A stretch of DNA of 64,000 bases from assembly GCA_964443325.1 (NCBI GenBank), contig CAYUCL010000007.1, positions 1 through 64,000 on the forward strand. The letters are read 5' to 3'. The notes beneath the pieces were generated by a model. The model searched no databases. It saw only the letters and a program-made list of their open reading frames with translations, and was not told where the DNA came from. A program made the translations under genes and the position numbers. Below are positions 42,702-51,657 of this stretch, one piece after another (the first letter of the stretch is position 1; each line of letters starts with the position of its first letter). This DNA comes from DAOUVR01 sp034430535. GTDB lineage: Bacteria; Chloroflexota; Dehalococcoidia; E44-bin15.

Positions 42702-43070
42702 CTATTCCCTCCAATAGGAGGAGAAGGCGGTGGGCGATTCCCAAACCGTCACCTTCAAACCACCAACCTCTCCCCCAAGGGCGAGGTCCATTCGTTCATA
42801 GATATATTTGGATACGTTCTCCACTGTTGGGTTGAGATTCTTGAATTCCTCTAACTCATTGAGATTCTGGTAGTGAAGATGGCTCAATATTTCCTTCAGG
42901 CTGTCTCTGAGCCTGGAGATATCATAAAGCACTCCCGTCTCATCCAATGTATCGCCCTGAAGAACGACCTGCACTTTGTATGCATGACCATGCAAGCGGG
43001 TTGCCAGTCCGAAGTCCCCCTCAAGCGAAAGGATAGCCTCAAACTCCTCTACAATACCTATCTCAAACAT
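42702..43070 (-). CDS. QueD/PTPS-like protein lacking usual active-site residues
   Basis: 122 residues of the 6-carboxytetrahydropterin synthase fold. HGHAYKVQV keeps two zinc-binding histidines, LHYQNLNEL and PTVENVSKYI are family blocks, and the late WESPTAFSSY keeps the Glu. The usual AAHRL segment reads EAILSL, so the first zinc His is gone, and the catalytic Cys before the HGH motif is replaced (FGLATRLHGH). It is thus probably not a normal QueD. The ATG at 43070 overlaps the dehydrogenase stop by 8 bases. Confidence 0.82.
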   Translation of the reverse strand: MFEIGIVEEFEAILSLEGDFGLATRLHGHAYKVQVVLQGDTLDETGVLYDISRLRDSLKEILSHLHYQNLNELEEFKNLNPTVENVSKYIYERMDLALGGEVGGLKVTVWESPTAFSSYWRE

Positions 43071-44076
43071 AATCAAGCACCACCTGCAATACCTCCTCCG
43101 GGCTCTTATCTATCTTTTCGTAGGCGATTTGAGCTTCTTCAAAGGGAAATACATCGGATATCAATTCATCTAAATTGAGTTGGGGCAAGAGTTTGAGCAC
43201 CACATCCATCCTGCGCTTAATACTCCATCGAGGGGTCAGTGCTGAGTTTAGATGGGAGACTTGAGAGCTCTTAATCTCTATCCTTTCCCTGTGGAATTCC
43301 TCACCTAAATGGAGCGTTACCGGCTTGGTCCCATACCAAGATAGCACTACCACCAAGCCTTGAAAGGCTGCCGATTTGATAGCACTATCCAGAGCATCTG
43401 GTGAGCCCGAAGCCTCGATTACCACATCTGCCCCTGTGCCATCGGTCAGTTCTCTAATTGCCTGAGCTGGGCTATTATCGGGATCGAAGGTGAAATCGGC
43501 ACCCAGCTTTCGAGATACAACTCTCCTTTTTTCTATCCTATCGACGGTGAACACTTTGTCAGCGCCGCACTTCCTGACTAACTGCATAACAAGCAGTCCA
43601 ATTACACCCTGGCCAAAGATAGCCACCGACTCGCCAAGCTTTACTTCAGAATCGAGAAGGCAATTAAGCGCCGCCTCCAGATTTGCCACAAACACACCAA
43701 GCATTGGGGAAATATCCTGCGGTAGTTTCACCGCCATATTCTCAGGCACTACATATCTCGTTTGATGGGGATGATGAACAAAGACGACATCCCCACGACA
43801 TAGCCTGGAGGCTTCCGCACCCAGTTCGACAACCCTTCCTACGCTGGAATAGCCATACTTGATAGGGAAACGGAAGCTCCCCTTCATTGTTATCAAGGAG
43901 GGATCGAGTTCGAGGTCCTCAGAAACATCGCCTCGATACACCAGCATCTCCGTCCCATGGCTTATCCCGGAGTAAAGGGTCTCCACCAGGATTTCGTCCC
44001 CTTTAGGAGGCTCGACTTCCTCTTCTCTAAACTCTACCTCTCTCGGCTTGGAGAACCACAGGCTTCTGGCATTCAT
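43063..44076 (-). CDS. Medium-chain (zinc-type) dehydrogenase/reductase
   Basis: 337 residues of the MDR superfamily: N-terminal GroES-like domain (ETLYSGISHGTEMLVYRGD) and nucleotide-binding domain with VAIFGQGVIGLLVMQLVRKCGADKV split across a Rossmann fold. The Cys and Glu that bind catalytic zinc in alcohol dehydrogenases are not in their usual place (SGISHGTE instead of CGTD), as in the group related to bacteriochlorophyllide BchC and sugar dehydrogenases. Upstream of, and overlapping, the QueD-like gene, which suggests joint action on a pterin or sugar substrate. Confidence 0.88.
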   Translation of the reverse strand: MNARSLWFSKPREVEFREEEVEPPKGDEILVETLYSGISHGTEMLVYRGDVSEDLELDPSLITMKGSFRFPIKYGYSSVGRVVELGAEASRLCRGDVVFVHHPHQTRYVVPENMAVKLPQDISPMLGVFVANLEAALNCLLDSEVKLGESVAIFGQGVIGLLVMQLVRKCGADKVFTVDRIEKRRVVSRKLGADFTFDPDNSPAQAIRELTDGTGADVVIEASGSPDALDSAIKSAAFQGLVVVLSWYGTKPVTLHLGEEFHRERIEIKSSQVSHLNSALTPRWSIKRRMDVVLKLLPQLNLDELISDVFPFEEAQIAYEKIDKSPEEVLQVVLDYV

Positions 44077-44156
44077 TCTCTTTGACCTTTATTCTGAAAA
44101 TATCTTTATTCCGTCCGCCTTGTGTCGGGTGGATTGGAGTCGAATGATCCTACCCT

Positions 44157-44220
44157 GGTCGCCTCAGGCGACCCCTGTCGGGCATCGGCTCCAATCGTGC
44201 CTAGAGCAGATGCTCTAGGC
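44157..44220 (+). repeat. Hairpin repeats between ribD and the MDR gene
   Basis: GGTCGCC-TCA-GGCGACC at 44157-44173 is a perfect 7-bp hairpin. At 44199-44220, GCCTAGAGC and GCTCTAGGC form a perfect 9-bp stem with loop AGAT, a member of the ATCT/AGAT-loop family also at 45933-45978 and 57134-57177. It may end or trim the ribD transcript. Confidence 0.75.
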
Positions 44221-44231
44221 TGCCCTCTATT

Positions 44232-45359
44232 TTATGATTCGCTGCTGGGCAACCGCCCACGTGTGTTAGCCTCGATGACCAGGTCTTCCCCTCTTCGAAA
44301 TGTCCTGACAAAAGATAACTTTAGAACATCACTCACACCGCGTATGCTCAAATCCCCTACCGCTTCAATACCCTTCCCCATAACCTTGGGAGCGATTACC
44401 AGGACCACCTTATCCACAAGCCCCTGGTGAAACAAGGAGGTTATAATCCCCGCTCCCCCCTCCACCAAGATAGAGGAAATCCCTCTCTTTCCCAGGCTAT
44501 TAAATAAGTCCTCCAGGTCGACCTCCCCCCTACCATCTTCATTAACCATGAGCACCTCTATCCCCATCTGCTTCAACGAAGCCAATTTCCCTTCATCAGC
44601 CTGCGATGTGGTGGCCATAATAGTAGGAGCGATATCCTGATCTTCAAGCACCTTGGCGTTTAGCGAGATTCTCAATCTGCTATCAGGGATGATACGAATG
44701 GGGCTTCGCCCCTTGACCAAGCGCACTGTTAACTGAGGGTCATCGGCCAGGATGGTCCCCAACCCAACCATAATCCCGTCATGGAGACTGCGAAGCCTGT
44801 GTGCCAATCTCCTGGTTGATTCAGAGCTTATCCATTGGGAATCTCCGGTCACGGTGGCAATTCTCCCATCCAATGTCTGGGCGAACTTGAGGGTGACAAA
44901 CGGGACACCTGTTTGAATATACTTGAAGTAGGTTTCATTGATTCTATCACACTCTTCTCTGAGAACACCTACCTTTGTCTCTATCCCATGCCGACTGAGG
45001 ATTTCGATACCTTCGCCGTTCACCTGTGGGTTTGGGTCCACCGTCCCTATAACAACCTTGCCTATATTATATTTGATAATGGCATTCACACAGGGAGGGG
45101 TTTTCTTTCGATAATGACAGCAGGGCTCCAGGGTAACATAGAGAGTCGCTCCGCTTACTTTCCCCCTTGCATCCTGGATAGCGTTGATCTCAGCATGTTT
45201 TTCACCATAGCGGTGGTGATAGCCTTGGCCAACTATCTCACCATCTTTCACGATGAGCGCCCCCACCATGGGATTCGGGCTTGTCTTTCCCAGACCCCTG
45301 CGAGCGAGACGCAGCGCCTTCCTCATGTAGTATTCGTCTTTCAAATCCAATTCGACCAT
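44232..45359 (-). CDS. ribD: Bifunctional riboflavin deaminase/reductase RibD
   Basis: 375 residues. Deaminase domain with zinc ligands HAEINAI and PCCHYRKKTPPC, then the reductase domain with FAQTLDGRIATVTGDSQWIS and SSILVEGGAGIITSLFHQG. It performs the second and third steps of riboflavin synthesis from GTP in the cytoplasm. No other rib gene is close; a QueD-like protein and an MDR reductase follow instead, 155 bases downstream in the same direction. The CxH-x-x-K-K variant of the zinc motif keeps all ligands. Confidence 0.93.
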   Translation of the reverse strand: MVELDLKDEYYMRKALRLARRGLGKTSPNPMVGALIVKDGEIVGQGYHHRYGEKHAEINAIQDARGKVSGATLYVTLEPCCHYRKKTPPCVNAIIKYNIGKVVIGTVDPNPQVNGEGIEILSRHGIETKVGVLREECDRINETYFKYIQTGVPFVTLKFAQTLDGRIATVTGDSQWISSESTRRLAHRLRSLHDGIMVGLGTILADDPQLTVRLVKGRSPIRIIPDSRLRISLNAKVLEDQDIAPTIMATTSQADEGKLASLKQMGIEVLMVNEDGRGEVDLEDLFNSLGKRGISSILVEGGAGIITSLFHQGLVDKVVLVIAPKVMGKGIEAVGDLSIRGVSDVLKLSFVRTFRRGEDLVIEANTRGRLPSSES

Positions 45360-45675
45360 TACTTACTCTCAGCATTCAGTACTGGAAACTTCGAACATGA
45401 TACCCCTCACTCCTCAAGGCAGTCAAGGAAACGCTTTCGCCCAATATACCGATGATACAGCACCTCCTCACCAGCGAAGTGAAGGGTTCTACGAAGCAAT
45501 CTAAGTGGTGAGAATCAGTATTGCTTCGTTTGACTAACAATGGCAGTTAATATTCTACGGAATCATAACAGCACCATGAAGCTGTTTGGAAATATTAGGG
45601 GTAGGTTGGAGCATAGTAGGGTGGGTGAAATGGAATGGAATCCACCTCCCCTATGAATATGGGAAGGGTAACCAA

Positions 45676-45715
45676 GAGATTGCTTCGCTTAGCCTTCGGC
45701 TTGGCTCGCAATGAC
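45676..45715 (+). repeat. REP-like palindrome (ATTGCTTCGC / GCAATGAC type)
   Basis: GAGATTGCTTCGC, then the palindrome AGCCTTCGGCT, then GGCTCGCAATGAC. This kind of intergenic repeat is widespread in draft genomes of many phyla. A related partial form (ATTGCTTCGTTTGAC) lies near 45520. Confidence 0.55.
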
Positions 45716-45932
45716 AAGTAGTCGGGGCAACTTCGTTCGAGAGATGCCTCACAACACCGGGAGGATGTCATCCGTCTGGCTGGACGAGGTCAGGAAAGGT
45801 GATCCCTATCACAATACGTGAAGGGCAACATACGACTCCTCCGTTGCTAGCTTCGCCTCCAGTAGAGTATAATCATCAAAGCAACTACACATGGGCAGGC
45901 GCATGCCATCGGATCCTTAAAATTATGGGTAG

Positions 45933-45978
45933 GTTGGAGCATCTGCTCCAACTGAGCCGAGAGCAGATGCTCTCGGCT
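45933..45978 (+). repeat. Paired ATCT/AGAT-loop hairpins
   Basis: GTTGGAGC/GCTCCAAC with loop ATCT (45933-45952), followed after 2 bases by AGCCGAGAGC/GCTCTCGGCT with loop AGAT (45955-45978). Both stems are perfect although their sequences differ from those at 44199 and 57134, so the pairing is conserved and not just the sequence. Confidence 0.8.
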
Positions 45979-46039
45979 ACCCCTTGTTTTCAGGCAGGCC
46001 CTTGCATGATGATGAAGGAAAGGACTGAATATTTACAAC

Positions 46040-48685
46040 ATGGCGCAAAAACTGTCTGACATACCCAAAGCCTACGACCCACAAAAAGTGGAGGCAAAGT
46101 GGTATCAGTTCTGGCTTGATAGAGGCTACTTTACTCCTACGATTGACCACAACAAGAAGCCCTTTGTCATAATCATGCCCCCGCCCAATATCACCGGCGA
46201 GTTGCATTTGGGGCATGCCCTGACGGCAACCCTGGAAGACCTTATGATTCGCTGGCACCGCATGAAGGGCGACCCAACACTCTGGCTCCCCGGCGTCGAC
46301 CATGCTGGCATTGCCACCCAGTTTGTTGTGGAGCAAGCACTCGCTCAGGAAGGCCTCTCAAGGCATGAACTGGGACGGGATATGTTCTTGGAACGGATAT
46401 GGCAGTGGATAAAAGAATATAGGGGCACCATCGCCGAGCAGCATAAAAGGCTTGGCGTCTCCTGCGACTGGAGCAGGGAGCGCTTCACCATGGACGAGGG
46501 CCCGTCAAAGGCAGTACGCACCACATTCGTCCACCTCTATGAAAAGGGGCTCATCTATAGAGGGGAGCGTATTATAAATTGGTGTCCCCGTTGCGCTACT
46601 GCCCTCTCCGACCTCGAGGTAGAGCACGAGGAGATTGAGGGACACCTATATTATGTCAACTATAGGCTTGCCGATGAAAACGGATTTATCACCGTTGCCA
46701 CCACACGTCCCGAGACCATCCTTGGCGATACTGCGGTAGCGGTGAACCCAGACGATGAGCGCTATAAAGACATGGTAGGAAAGACGGCTATCCTCCCCGC
46801 CATCGGCAGGGAAATCCCCATTATAACCGACAACGCCGTTGACCCTGCCTTCGGCACCGGTGCGGTGAAGATAACCCCAGCCCATGATCCGGTAGACTTC
46901 GAGGTGGGACAGCAGCAAGATTTAGACTCCGTGAATATCCTCAATACCGATGGCACGATGAACGAGAACGCCGGCCTCTATGCCGGGCTCGACCGCTTCG
47001 CCTGCCGCCAGGCAATTCTCGCCGACCTGGAAAAGGAAGGGCTGCTGGTTAAGATAGAGCCCCATATTCATTCAGTAGGACACTGCTGCCGCTGCAATAC
47101 TACAGTCGAGCCATGGGTCAGCAAGCAGTGGTTTATCAAGATTGCGCCCCTGGCTCTACCAGCCATCAATGCTGTAGTCGACGGCAGGGTAAAGATCATC
47201 CCGGAGCGCTTCACCAAGGTCTACCTGAACTGGCTGGAAAACATCCGCGATTGGTGCATCAGCCGACAGCTCTGGTGGGGGCATAGAATCCCGGTTTGGT
47301 ATTGTGGCAAGTGCGGCGAACTTACCGTAACTATCGATGACCCAAAATCCTGTTCCCATTGCGGCTCACCAGATATCGTCCAGGACCCGGATGTCCTCGA
47401 TACCTGGTTCAGCTCGGCGCTCTGGCCCCACTCCACCCTTGGCTGGCCTGAGCAGACCCAGGATTTACAGTATTTCTATCCCACCTCGGTAATGGAAACG
47501 GGGTATGACATCCTCTTCTTCTGGGTAGCGAGGATGATTATGATGGGCCTGGAGAATACCGGGGAAATTCCTTTCAACGACGTTTATCTCCATGGGCTGG
47601 TACGCGATGAAAAGGGGGAGAAGATGAGCAAGGTGAAGGGCAATGTCTTGAACCCCCTCGATGCCATCGACCAGTATGGCACCGATGCCCTGCGCTTTGC
47701 CCTATCCACCGGAACCTCGCCGGGGAACGACATCAGGCTGAGCAGTCAAAGGCTGGAGGCAGCCCGCAACTTCGCCAACAAAATGTGGAATGCTGCCCGC
47801 TTCGTAGTGGGCAACATGGAAAAGGGGATGAGTGTCACCAAGATTGGCAGAGCTACCTTGCCTCTGGAGGACCGCTGGATTCTGAGCCGACTCAGCCATC
47901 TGGTAACGGCGGTGAGCAAGCTCATGGATGACTTCCAATTTGGCGAGGCTGAGAGGCAGATACATGACTTCCTGTGGGGCGATTTCTGCGATTGGTATAT
48001 CGAGATAGCGAAGCTTCGCCTCAATGAATCCCCATCCCCAATGCCCGTTCTCGCCTATGTCCTCGAGACCTCACTGCGATTGCTCCACCCCTTCATGCCT
48101 TTTGTCACCGAGGAAATATGGCAAAACCTCAAGGAGCGCCTCGTTGAGGAAATGGCGGAATCCATCATGATCGCTCCCTATCCCACCGCTGATGAAGGAG
48201 CAATAGATGCCGCGGCGGAAAAGCATATGGAGTTGGTCATCGAGATCATCCGGTCAATAAGAAACGAGCGCGCCGAGTTCAAGGTGGAGCCCTCAAAGTG
48301 GATCGCGGCATTAATTGTTCCACACGATGCTAAGTCTACTATCGAGAGTCAAGTCCGTGCCATCGAAACCCTTGCCCGGGTAAGACCGCTCACCATCATC
48401 GAGACTAAAAATGCCAGGCCCGATAAGGCCAAGACCCTGGTAATGAGCGGAGCAGAGGTAATCATCCCTATGGCCGGTATGGTAGACCTTGGGGCGGAAA
48501 GACAGCGCCTTGAGAGAGAAATCGAGGAAAACCAGTCGGAAATCACGCGACTGGAGACCAGGCTGAAGGACGAGGAGTTTCTTTCCAAGGCACCAGCTCA
48601 CATCGTCAGTCGAGAAAGACAAAGGCTCGAGGAATTTAAGACAAAGGCAGAAAGACTAAATCAAAGGATTAGTGAGCTGGGTTAG
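46040..48685 (+). CDS. valS: Valine--tRNA ligase
   Basis: 881 residues, usual length. HIGH motif as HLGH at 56-59 within PPPNITGELHLGHAL, the CP1 editing domain with TTRPETILGDTAVAV, the KMSK motif near residue 530 (GEKMSKVKGNV), anticodon-binding domain and a C-terminal coiled coil of about 65 residues (RQRLEREIEENQSEITRLE). A zinc-type insertion CGKCGELTV ... CSHCGSPD is visible. The last 17 bases overlap the convergent gene at 48669. Confidence 0.97.
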   Translation: MAQKLSDIPKAYDPQKVEAKWYQFWLDRGYFTPTIDHNKKPFVIIMPPPNITGELHLGHALTATLEDLMIRWHRMKGDPTLWLPGVDHAGIATQFVVEQALAQEGLSRHELGRDMFLERIWQWIKEYRGTIAEQHKRLGVSCDWSRERFTMDEGPSKAVRTTFVHLYEKGLIYRGERIINWCPRCATALSDLEVEHEEIEGHLYYVNYRLADENGFITVATTRPETILGDTAVAVNPDDERYKDMVGKTAILPAIGREIPIITDNAVDPAFGTGAVKITPAHDPVDFEVGQQQDLDSVNILNTDGTMNENAGLYAGLDRFACRQAILADLEKEGLLVKIEPHIHSVGHCCRCNTTVEPWVSKQWFIKIAPLALPAINAVVDGRVKIIPERFTKVYLNWLENIRDWCISRQLWWGHRIPVWYCGKCGELTVTIDDPKSCSHCGSPDIVQDPDVLDTWFSSALWPHSTLGWPEQTQDLQYFYPTSVMETGYDILFFWVARMIMMGLENTGEIPFNDVYLHGLVRDEKGEKMSKVKGNVLNPLDAIDQYGTDALRFALSTGTSPGNDIRLSSQRLEAARNFANKMWNAARFVVGNMEKGMSVTKIGRATLPLEDRWILSRLSHLVTAVSKLMDDFQFGEAERQIHDFLWGDFCDWYIEIAKLRLNESPSPMPVLAYVLETSLRLLHPFMPFVTEEIWQNLKERLVEEMAESIMIAPYPTADEGAIDAAAEKHMELVIEIIRSIRNERAEFKVEPSKWIAALIVPHDAKSTIESQVRAIETLARVRPLTIIETKNARPDKAKTLVMSGAEVIIPMAGMVDLGAERQRLEREIEENQSEITRLETRLKDEEFLSKAPAHIVSRERQRLEEFKTKAERLNQRISELG

Positions 48686-49427
48686 GGCTGTTGTTTGATG
48701 GCATTTGAGGGTTATCTGTGTGTGAAAATCCCCTGCGGTGTTTGTTTACTGCCCATTGGCGCTCAAGCTCGTGGAGCCCCCTTTTCGTGTCGCTGGCAAC
48801 ACGCTCTTTATCACAGTTGTTTAGCCGATACTTAAACAGCCAGCAGGTGAACTCCTTGCACTCAGTGAGCTCCATAGACCTGCGCTGGGGATAGCCCTTT
48901 TCCCGCTTGAATCTGCGTAGCAACGCTGTCATTGTAGCGTCATATATTTGCTCATAGGCCAACTCAGTTATGTGATTGCCATCAAGAGCATAGACATGTT
49001 GCTCCTTGCGCACCTTCTCCTCCACGGCGAGGAGCAATGCCTCCTCCACAATGATGCCATAGAAATAATTGAGATGAGCACAGTATTTGGCCTCACCAAT
49101 GCATTGCCGAAACTCCTCAGTACTGACAGCGATAGGGGCCTTGCCCCAGAAGATGAGATCGATAATTTCTTCTTCTAGAACTAGATGGCCGACCTCCTGT
49201 AACAGGCGCTCAGCGAGAAGCAGCCAATCGAAGGCTTCATTGGCGATTAGATAGCGATAGTCCCGCCCGTTATAGGTTTCCTCAGTCTTGTCCCATAGCC
49301 CGATAGCTTCAAGAAGGGCAATATACCAGTGCTTTCCCTGGGCGATAGCCTCCTTCAGATGGCGAACCGCCGCGCTATCTTCGGAAACTTCCATATTGCC
49401 AAGAGGTTGTAGCTGGTCCTCCATCAT
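48669..49427 (-). CDS. Conserved helical protein of unknown function
   Basis: 252 residues from the ATG at 49427, which follows GAGGGT and starts 8 bases after the polX stop; a longer frame to 49469 would overlap polX. The sequence is helical and acidic, with GKHWYIALLEAIGLWDKTEE, FDWLLLAERLLQEVGHL and a basic C-terminal tail. No motif is recognised. Order and spacing make it the last gene of the prs-secA-polX run. The end overlaps valS by 17 bases. Confidence 0.75.
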   Translation of the reverse strand: MMEDQLQPLGNMEVSEDSAAVRHLKEAIAQGKHWYIALLEAIGLWDKTEETYNGRDYRYLIANEAFDWLLLAERLLQEVGHLVLEEEIIDLIFWGKAPIAVSTEEFRQCIGEAKYCAHLNYFYGIIVEEALLLAVEEKVRKEQHVYALDGNHITELAYEQIYDATMTALLRRFKREKGYPQRRSMELTECKEFTCWLFKYRLNNCDKERVASDTKRGLHELERQWAVNKHRRGFSHTDNPQMPSNNSPNPAH

Positions 49428-49434
49428 ACCCTCA

Positions 49435-51156
49435 CTAACCACGCCTGAGAAATGCCTCCACCTCTCCAAGTGGTCTGGTGTTCAATATGTGTTTAGCTTC
49501 ACACCAGCCACGCCGTGCCACGCCGACCCCAAAACGAATGAGGTCTAAATGGGAGACGCTATGGGCATCGGTGGAGATGATAAGCTTCACCCCTAGCTCC
49601 CTGGCCCGAGAGGCATGGATATCCTTGAGGTCAAGGCGGCTGGGCATGGCGTTTATCTCCAGCGCCGTATCTGTCTCCACGGCAGCGTTAAAAACAGCCT
49701 CCATATCCACCATTATCGGTTCACGCTCTCCCAACAGGCGGCATGTGGGATGAGCTAGCACATCCACATGAGGGTTCCTTATCGCCCGAAGGACCCGCTC
49801 CGTCATCTTACCCTGCTCCTGGTTCATCGCCGAGTGCACCGCGGCAACCACTATGTCCAGCTCGGAAAGCAGCTCATCGGGGAGGTCGAGGCTGCCATCG
49901 GCGCGGATGTCCACCTCTATTCCCGTCAGGATGCGAAAACCGTCCATTCGTTGGTTCAGCTTTTTGATTTCGCCGATCTGGTTCCTCAAGCGCTCTTCAT
50001 TCAGCCCTCGCGCCACGCCTCGCCCCGCTGAGTGCTCGGTGATAGCCATATATTCATAGCCCTTCGCCCTGGCAGCGAGGGCCATAGCCTCAATCGAATC
50101 ATGCCCGTCGCTCCAATCGGTGTGCACATGAAGGTCTCCCTTCAGGTCACCAAGCTCGATGAGCCTGGGGATGGCGTTTTGCTCCGCCATCTCCACCTCC
50201 CACTGCCCCTCCCTCAGCTCCGGCGGGATGAACTGGAGCTCTAGCCTCCCATAGAAGCCTTCCTCAGTGGTGAATTTCTCCATGACCCCGCTCTCCAGGT
50301 CGGTGATTCCGTATTCGCTCAGCTTCAGCTTCTGACGATGCCCCCGTTCCCGGAGAACGATGTTATGCTGTTTTGAGCCGGTGAAGTATTGAAGCAGGGA
50401 GCCAAAGCTGTCGTGGTCCACCAGCCTGAGGTCTATCTGCAGATCGCCAGGGACAAGCACACTGGCCTTGGTACCTCCCTTTACCAGCACCTCCATCACC
50501 TGAGGCAGGCTAACAAAGGCATCGATGATGCTTTCGCGGTCATCGGCGGCGCCCATGACGTCGATGTCGCCAACCGTCTCTCGAAAGCGACGCATGCTCC
50601 CCGCCGGGATGAGGTTCTTCAGCCCGGGGCATCTTTGAAGCTCAGCCATAATCTCCTCGACCACGGGCAAGGCCTCGCCGATGGGGGTGCGCCGCTCCTT
50701 GGTACGCATCGCCTCAAGCTGGCGCAGGATATTCTCCGCCACCTTATCGCCCAACCGGGGCATTGTAGCAACACGCCCATCGCGGACCGCCGCCTCAAGG
50801 TCATCCACGCTGTGAACTCCAAGCTCATTGCTCAGTCGCATGGCGATTTTGGGACCAACGCCAGGGATATCAAGAAGATCGCTTATGCCCTCTGGGAACT
50901 CGGCACGCAGCTCGTCGTAGTAGCGCAGGTGTCCAGTGGTTACCATCTCCACCGTCTTTTTAGCGATAGCATCGCCGACGCCTGGAATCTCCTTGAGGTC
51001 AGCCCCCTCCTTCACCATCTGCTCGATCTCTTTTGGTAGGTGCTCGAAGGCGCGCACCGCCTTCTGATACGCCCGTATCTTAAATACGTTCTCCCCCTTG
51101 AGCTCAAGCAGGTCGGCGATATCCTGAAACACCTTGGCAATGGCTACGTTTTTCAT
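49435..51156 (-). CDS. polX: DNA polymerase/3'-5' exonuclease PolX
   Basis: 573 residues. N-terminal family-X polymerase: helix-hairpin-helix motifs (LKEIPGVGDAIAKKTVE, LLDIPGVGPKIAMRL), metal site in VGDIDVMGA and KHNIVLRERG. C-terminal PHP domain with DLHVHTDWSDGHDSIEAM, AITEHS and STDAHS, which gives 3'-5' exonuclease and AP-endonuclease activity in bacterial PolX. Role in gap filling during base excision repair. It lies just behind an AT-rich gene pair that separates it from secA. Confidence 0.95.
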   Translation of the reverse strand: MKNVAIAKVFQDIADLLELKGENVFKIRAYQKAVRAFEHLPKEIEQMVKEGADLKEIPGVGDAIAKKTVEMVTTGHLRYYDELRAEFPEGISDLLDIPGVGPKIAMRLSNELGVHSVDDLEAAVRDGRVATMPRLGDKVAENILRQLEAMRTKERRTPIGEALPVVEEIMAELQRCPGLKNLIPAGSMRRFRETVGDIDVMGAADDRESIIDAFVSLPQVMEVLVKGGTKASVLVPGDLQIDLRLVDHDSFGSLLQYFTGSKQHNIVLRERGHRQKLKLSEYGITDLESGVMEKFTTEEGFYGRLELQFIPPELREGQWEVEMAEQNAIPRLIELGDLKGDLHVHTDWSDGHDSIEAMALAARAKGYEYMAITEHSAGRGVARGLNEERLRNQIGEIKKLNQRMDGFRILTGIEVDIRADGSLDLPDELLSELDIVVAAVHSAMNQEQGKMTERVLRAIRNPHVDVLAHPTCRLLGEREPIMVDMEAVFNAAVETDTALEINAMPSRLDLKDIHASRARELGVKLIISTDAHSVSHLDLIRFGVGVARRGWCEAKHILNTRPLGEVEAFLRRG

Positions 51157-51166
51157 GGCTCACCAT

Positions 51167-51637
51167 TTAAATGCCTACTTTTGCTTTGAGGTCTTTAACT
51201 TTTTGTGGAGAATAGCCGAACTTATCAGCCATAACTTCCTCAAGAGCCTTGGGAGGACTGAGACGGAGCCTTCTGCTTCTCAGGATTTCTCCATTTATGT
51301 CAACTAACTCAACGCTATAATCATGAAAGGTAATTGAAACAAAATTCATATAGGCAAACAAACTACGATACATTGGTCTAAGCCAAAGCGCTTTTCGGTA
51401 TCGAACTACAATATAAAGACCATAAAAGCACCAGTTTGCAATTAAGACCCAATCACGATTGCCCTTTCGATAGAAAAGATGTCCATTTTCGCCACCTTTA
51501 ACCTTATAGAAATATTGCCCATCCCCGAACACAATCTCATCATCCTTTTTGCTTAGAAGGATGACCGCAGCAAGTTCATGTATGGCCTCATTATCAAGGT
51601 TAAAATTGAAACCCGATGTAACTACTCCATCAAGCAT
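51167..51637 (-). CDS. Unknown protein paired with GHKL ATPase
   Basis: 156 residues, AT-rich codons. Strand-rich N-terminus (EIVFGDGQYFYKVKGGENGH, RDWVLIANWCFYGLYIVVRY) with aromatic residues, and a helical C-terminus ending DKFGYSPQKVKDLKAKVGI. No transmembrane helix is certain and no known domain is seen. AGGAGATAAAAT directly precedes the ATG. It follows the ATPase gene by 20 bases and precedes polX by 10, and its composition matches the ATPase gene and not polX. Probably a functional partner. Confidence 0.75.
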   Translation of the reverse strand: MLDGVVTSGFNFNLDNEAIHELAAVILLSKKDDEIVFGDGQYFYKVKGGENGHLFYRKGNRDWVLIANWCFYGLYIVVRYRKALWLRPMYRSLFAYMNFVSITFHDYSVELVDINGEILRSRRLRLSPPKALEEVMADKFGYSPQKVKDLKAKVGI

Positions 51638-51657
51638 ATTTTATCTCCTGTAATCTA

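Larger units (their letters stand above)
45360..46039. other. 680-base intergenic region rich in short repeats
   Basis: Divergent promoters of ribD and valS must lie here, but I see no confident -35/-10 pair and no T-box consensus. It holds a GCAATGAC-type repeat at 45676-45715, two hairpins at 45933-45978 and a repeated word GTAGGTTGGAGCAT at about 45601 and 45929. No coding frame is convincing. Confidence 0.6.

Noticed and set aside
45360..46039. Possible T-box riboswitch before valS
   Set aside because: I could not find the conserved T-box sequence or a following terminator hairpin with a T run.
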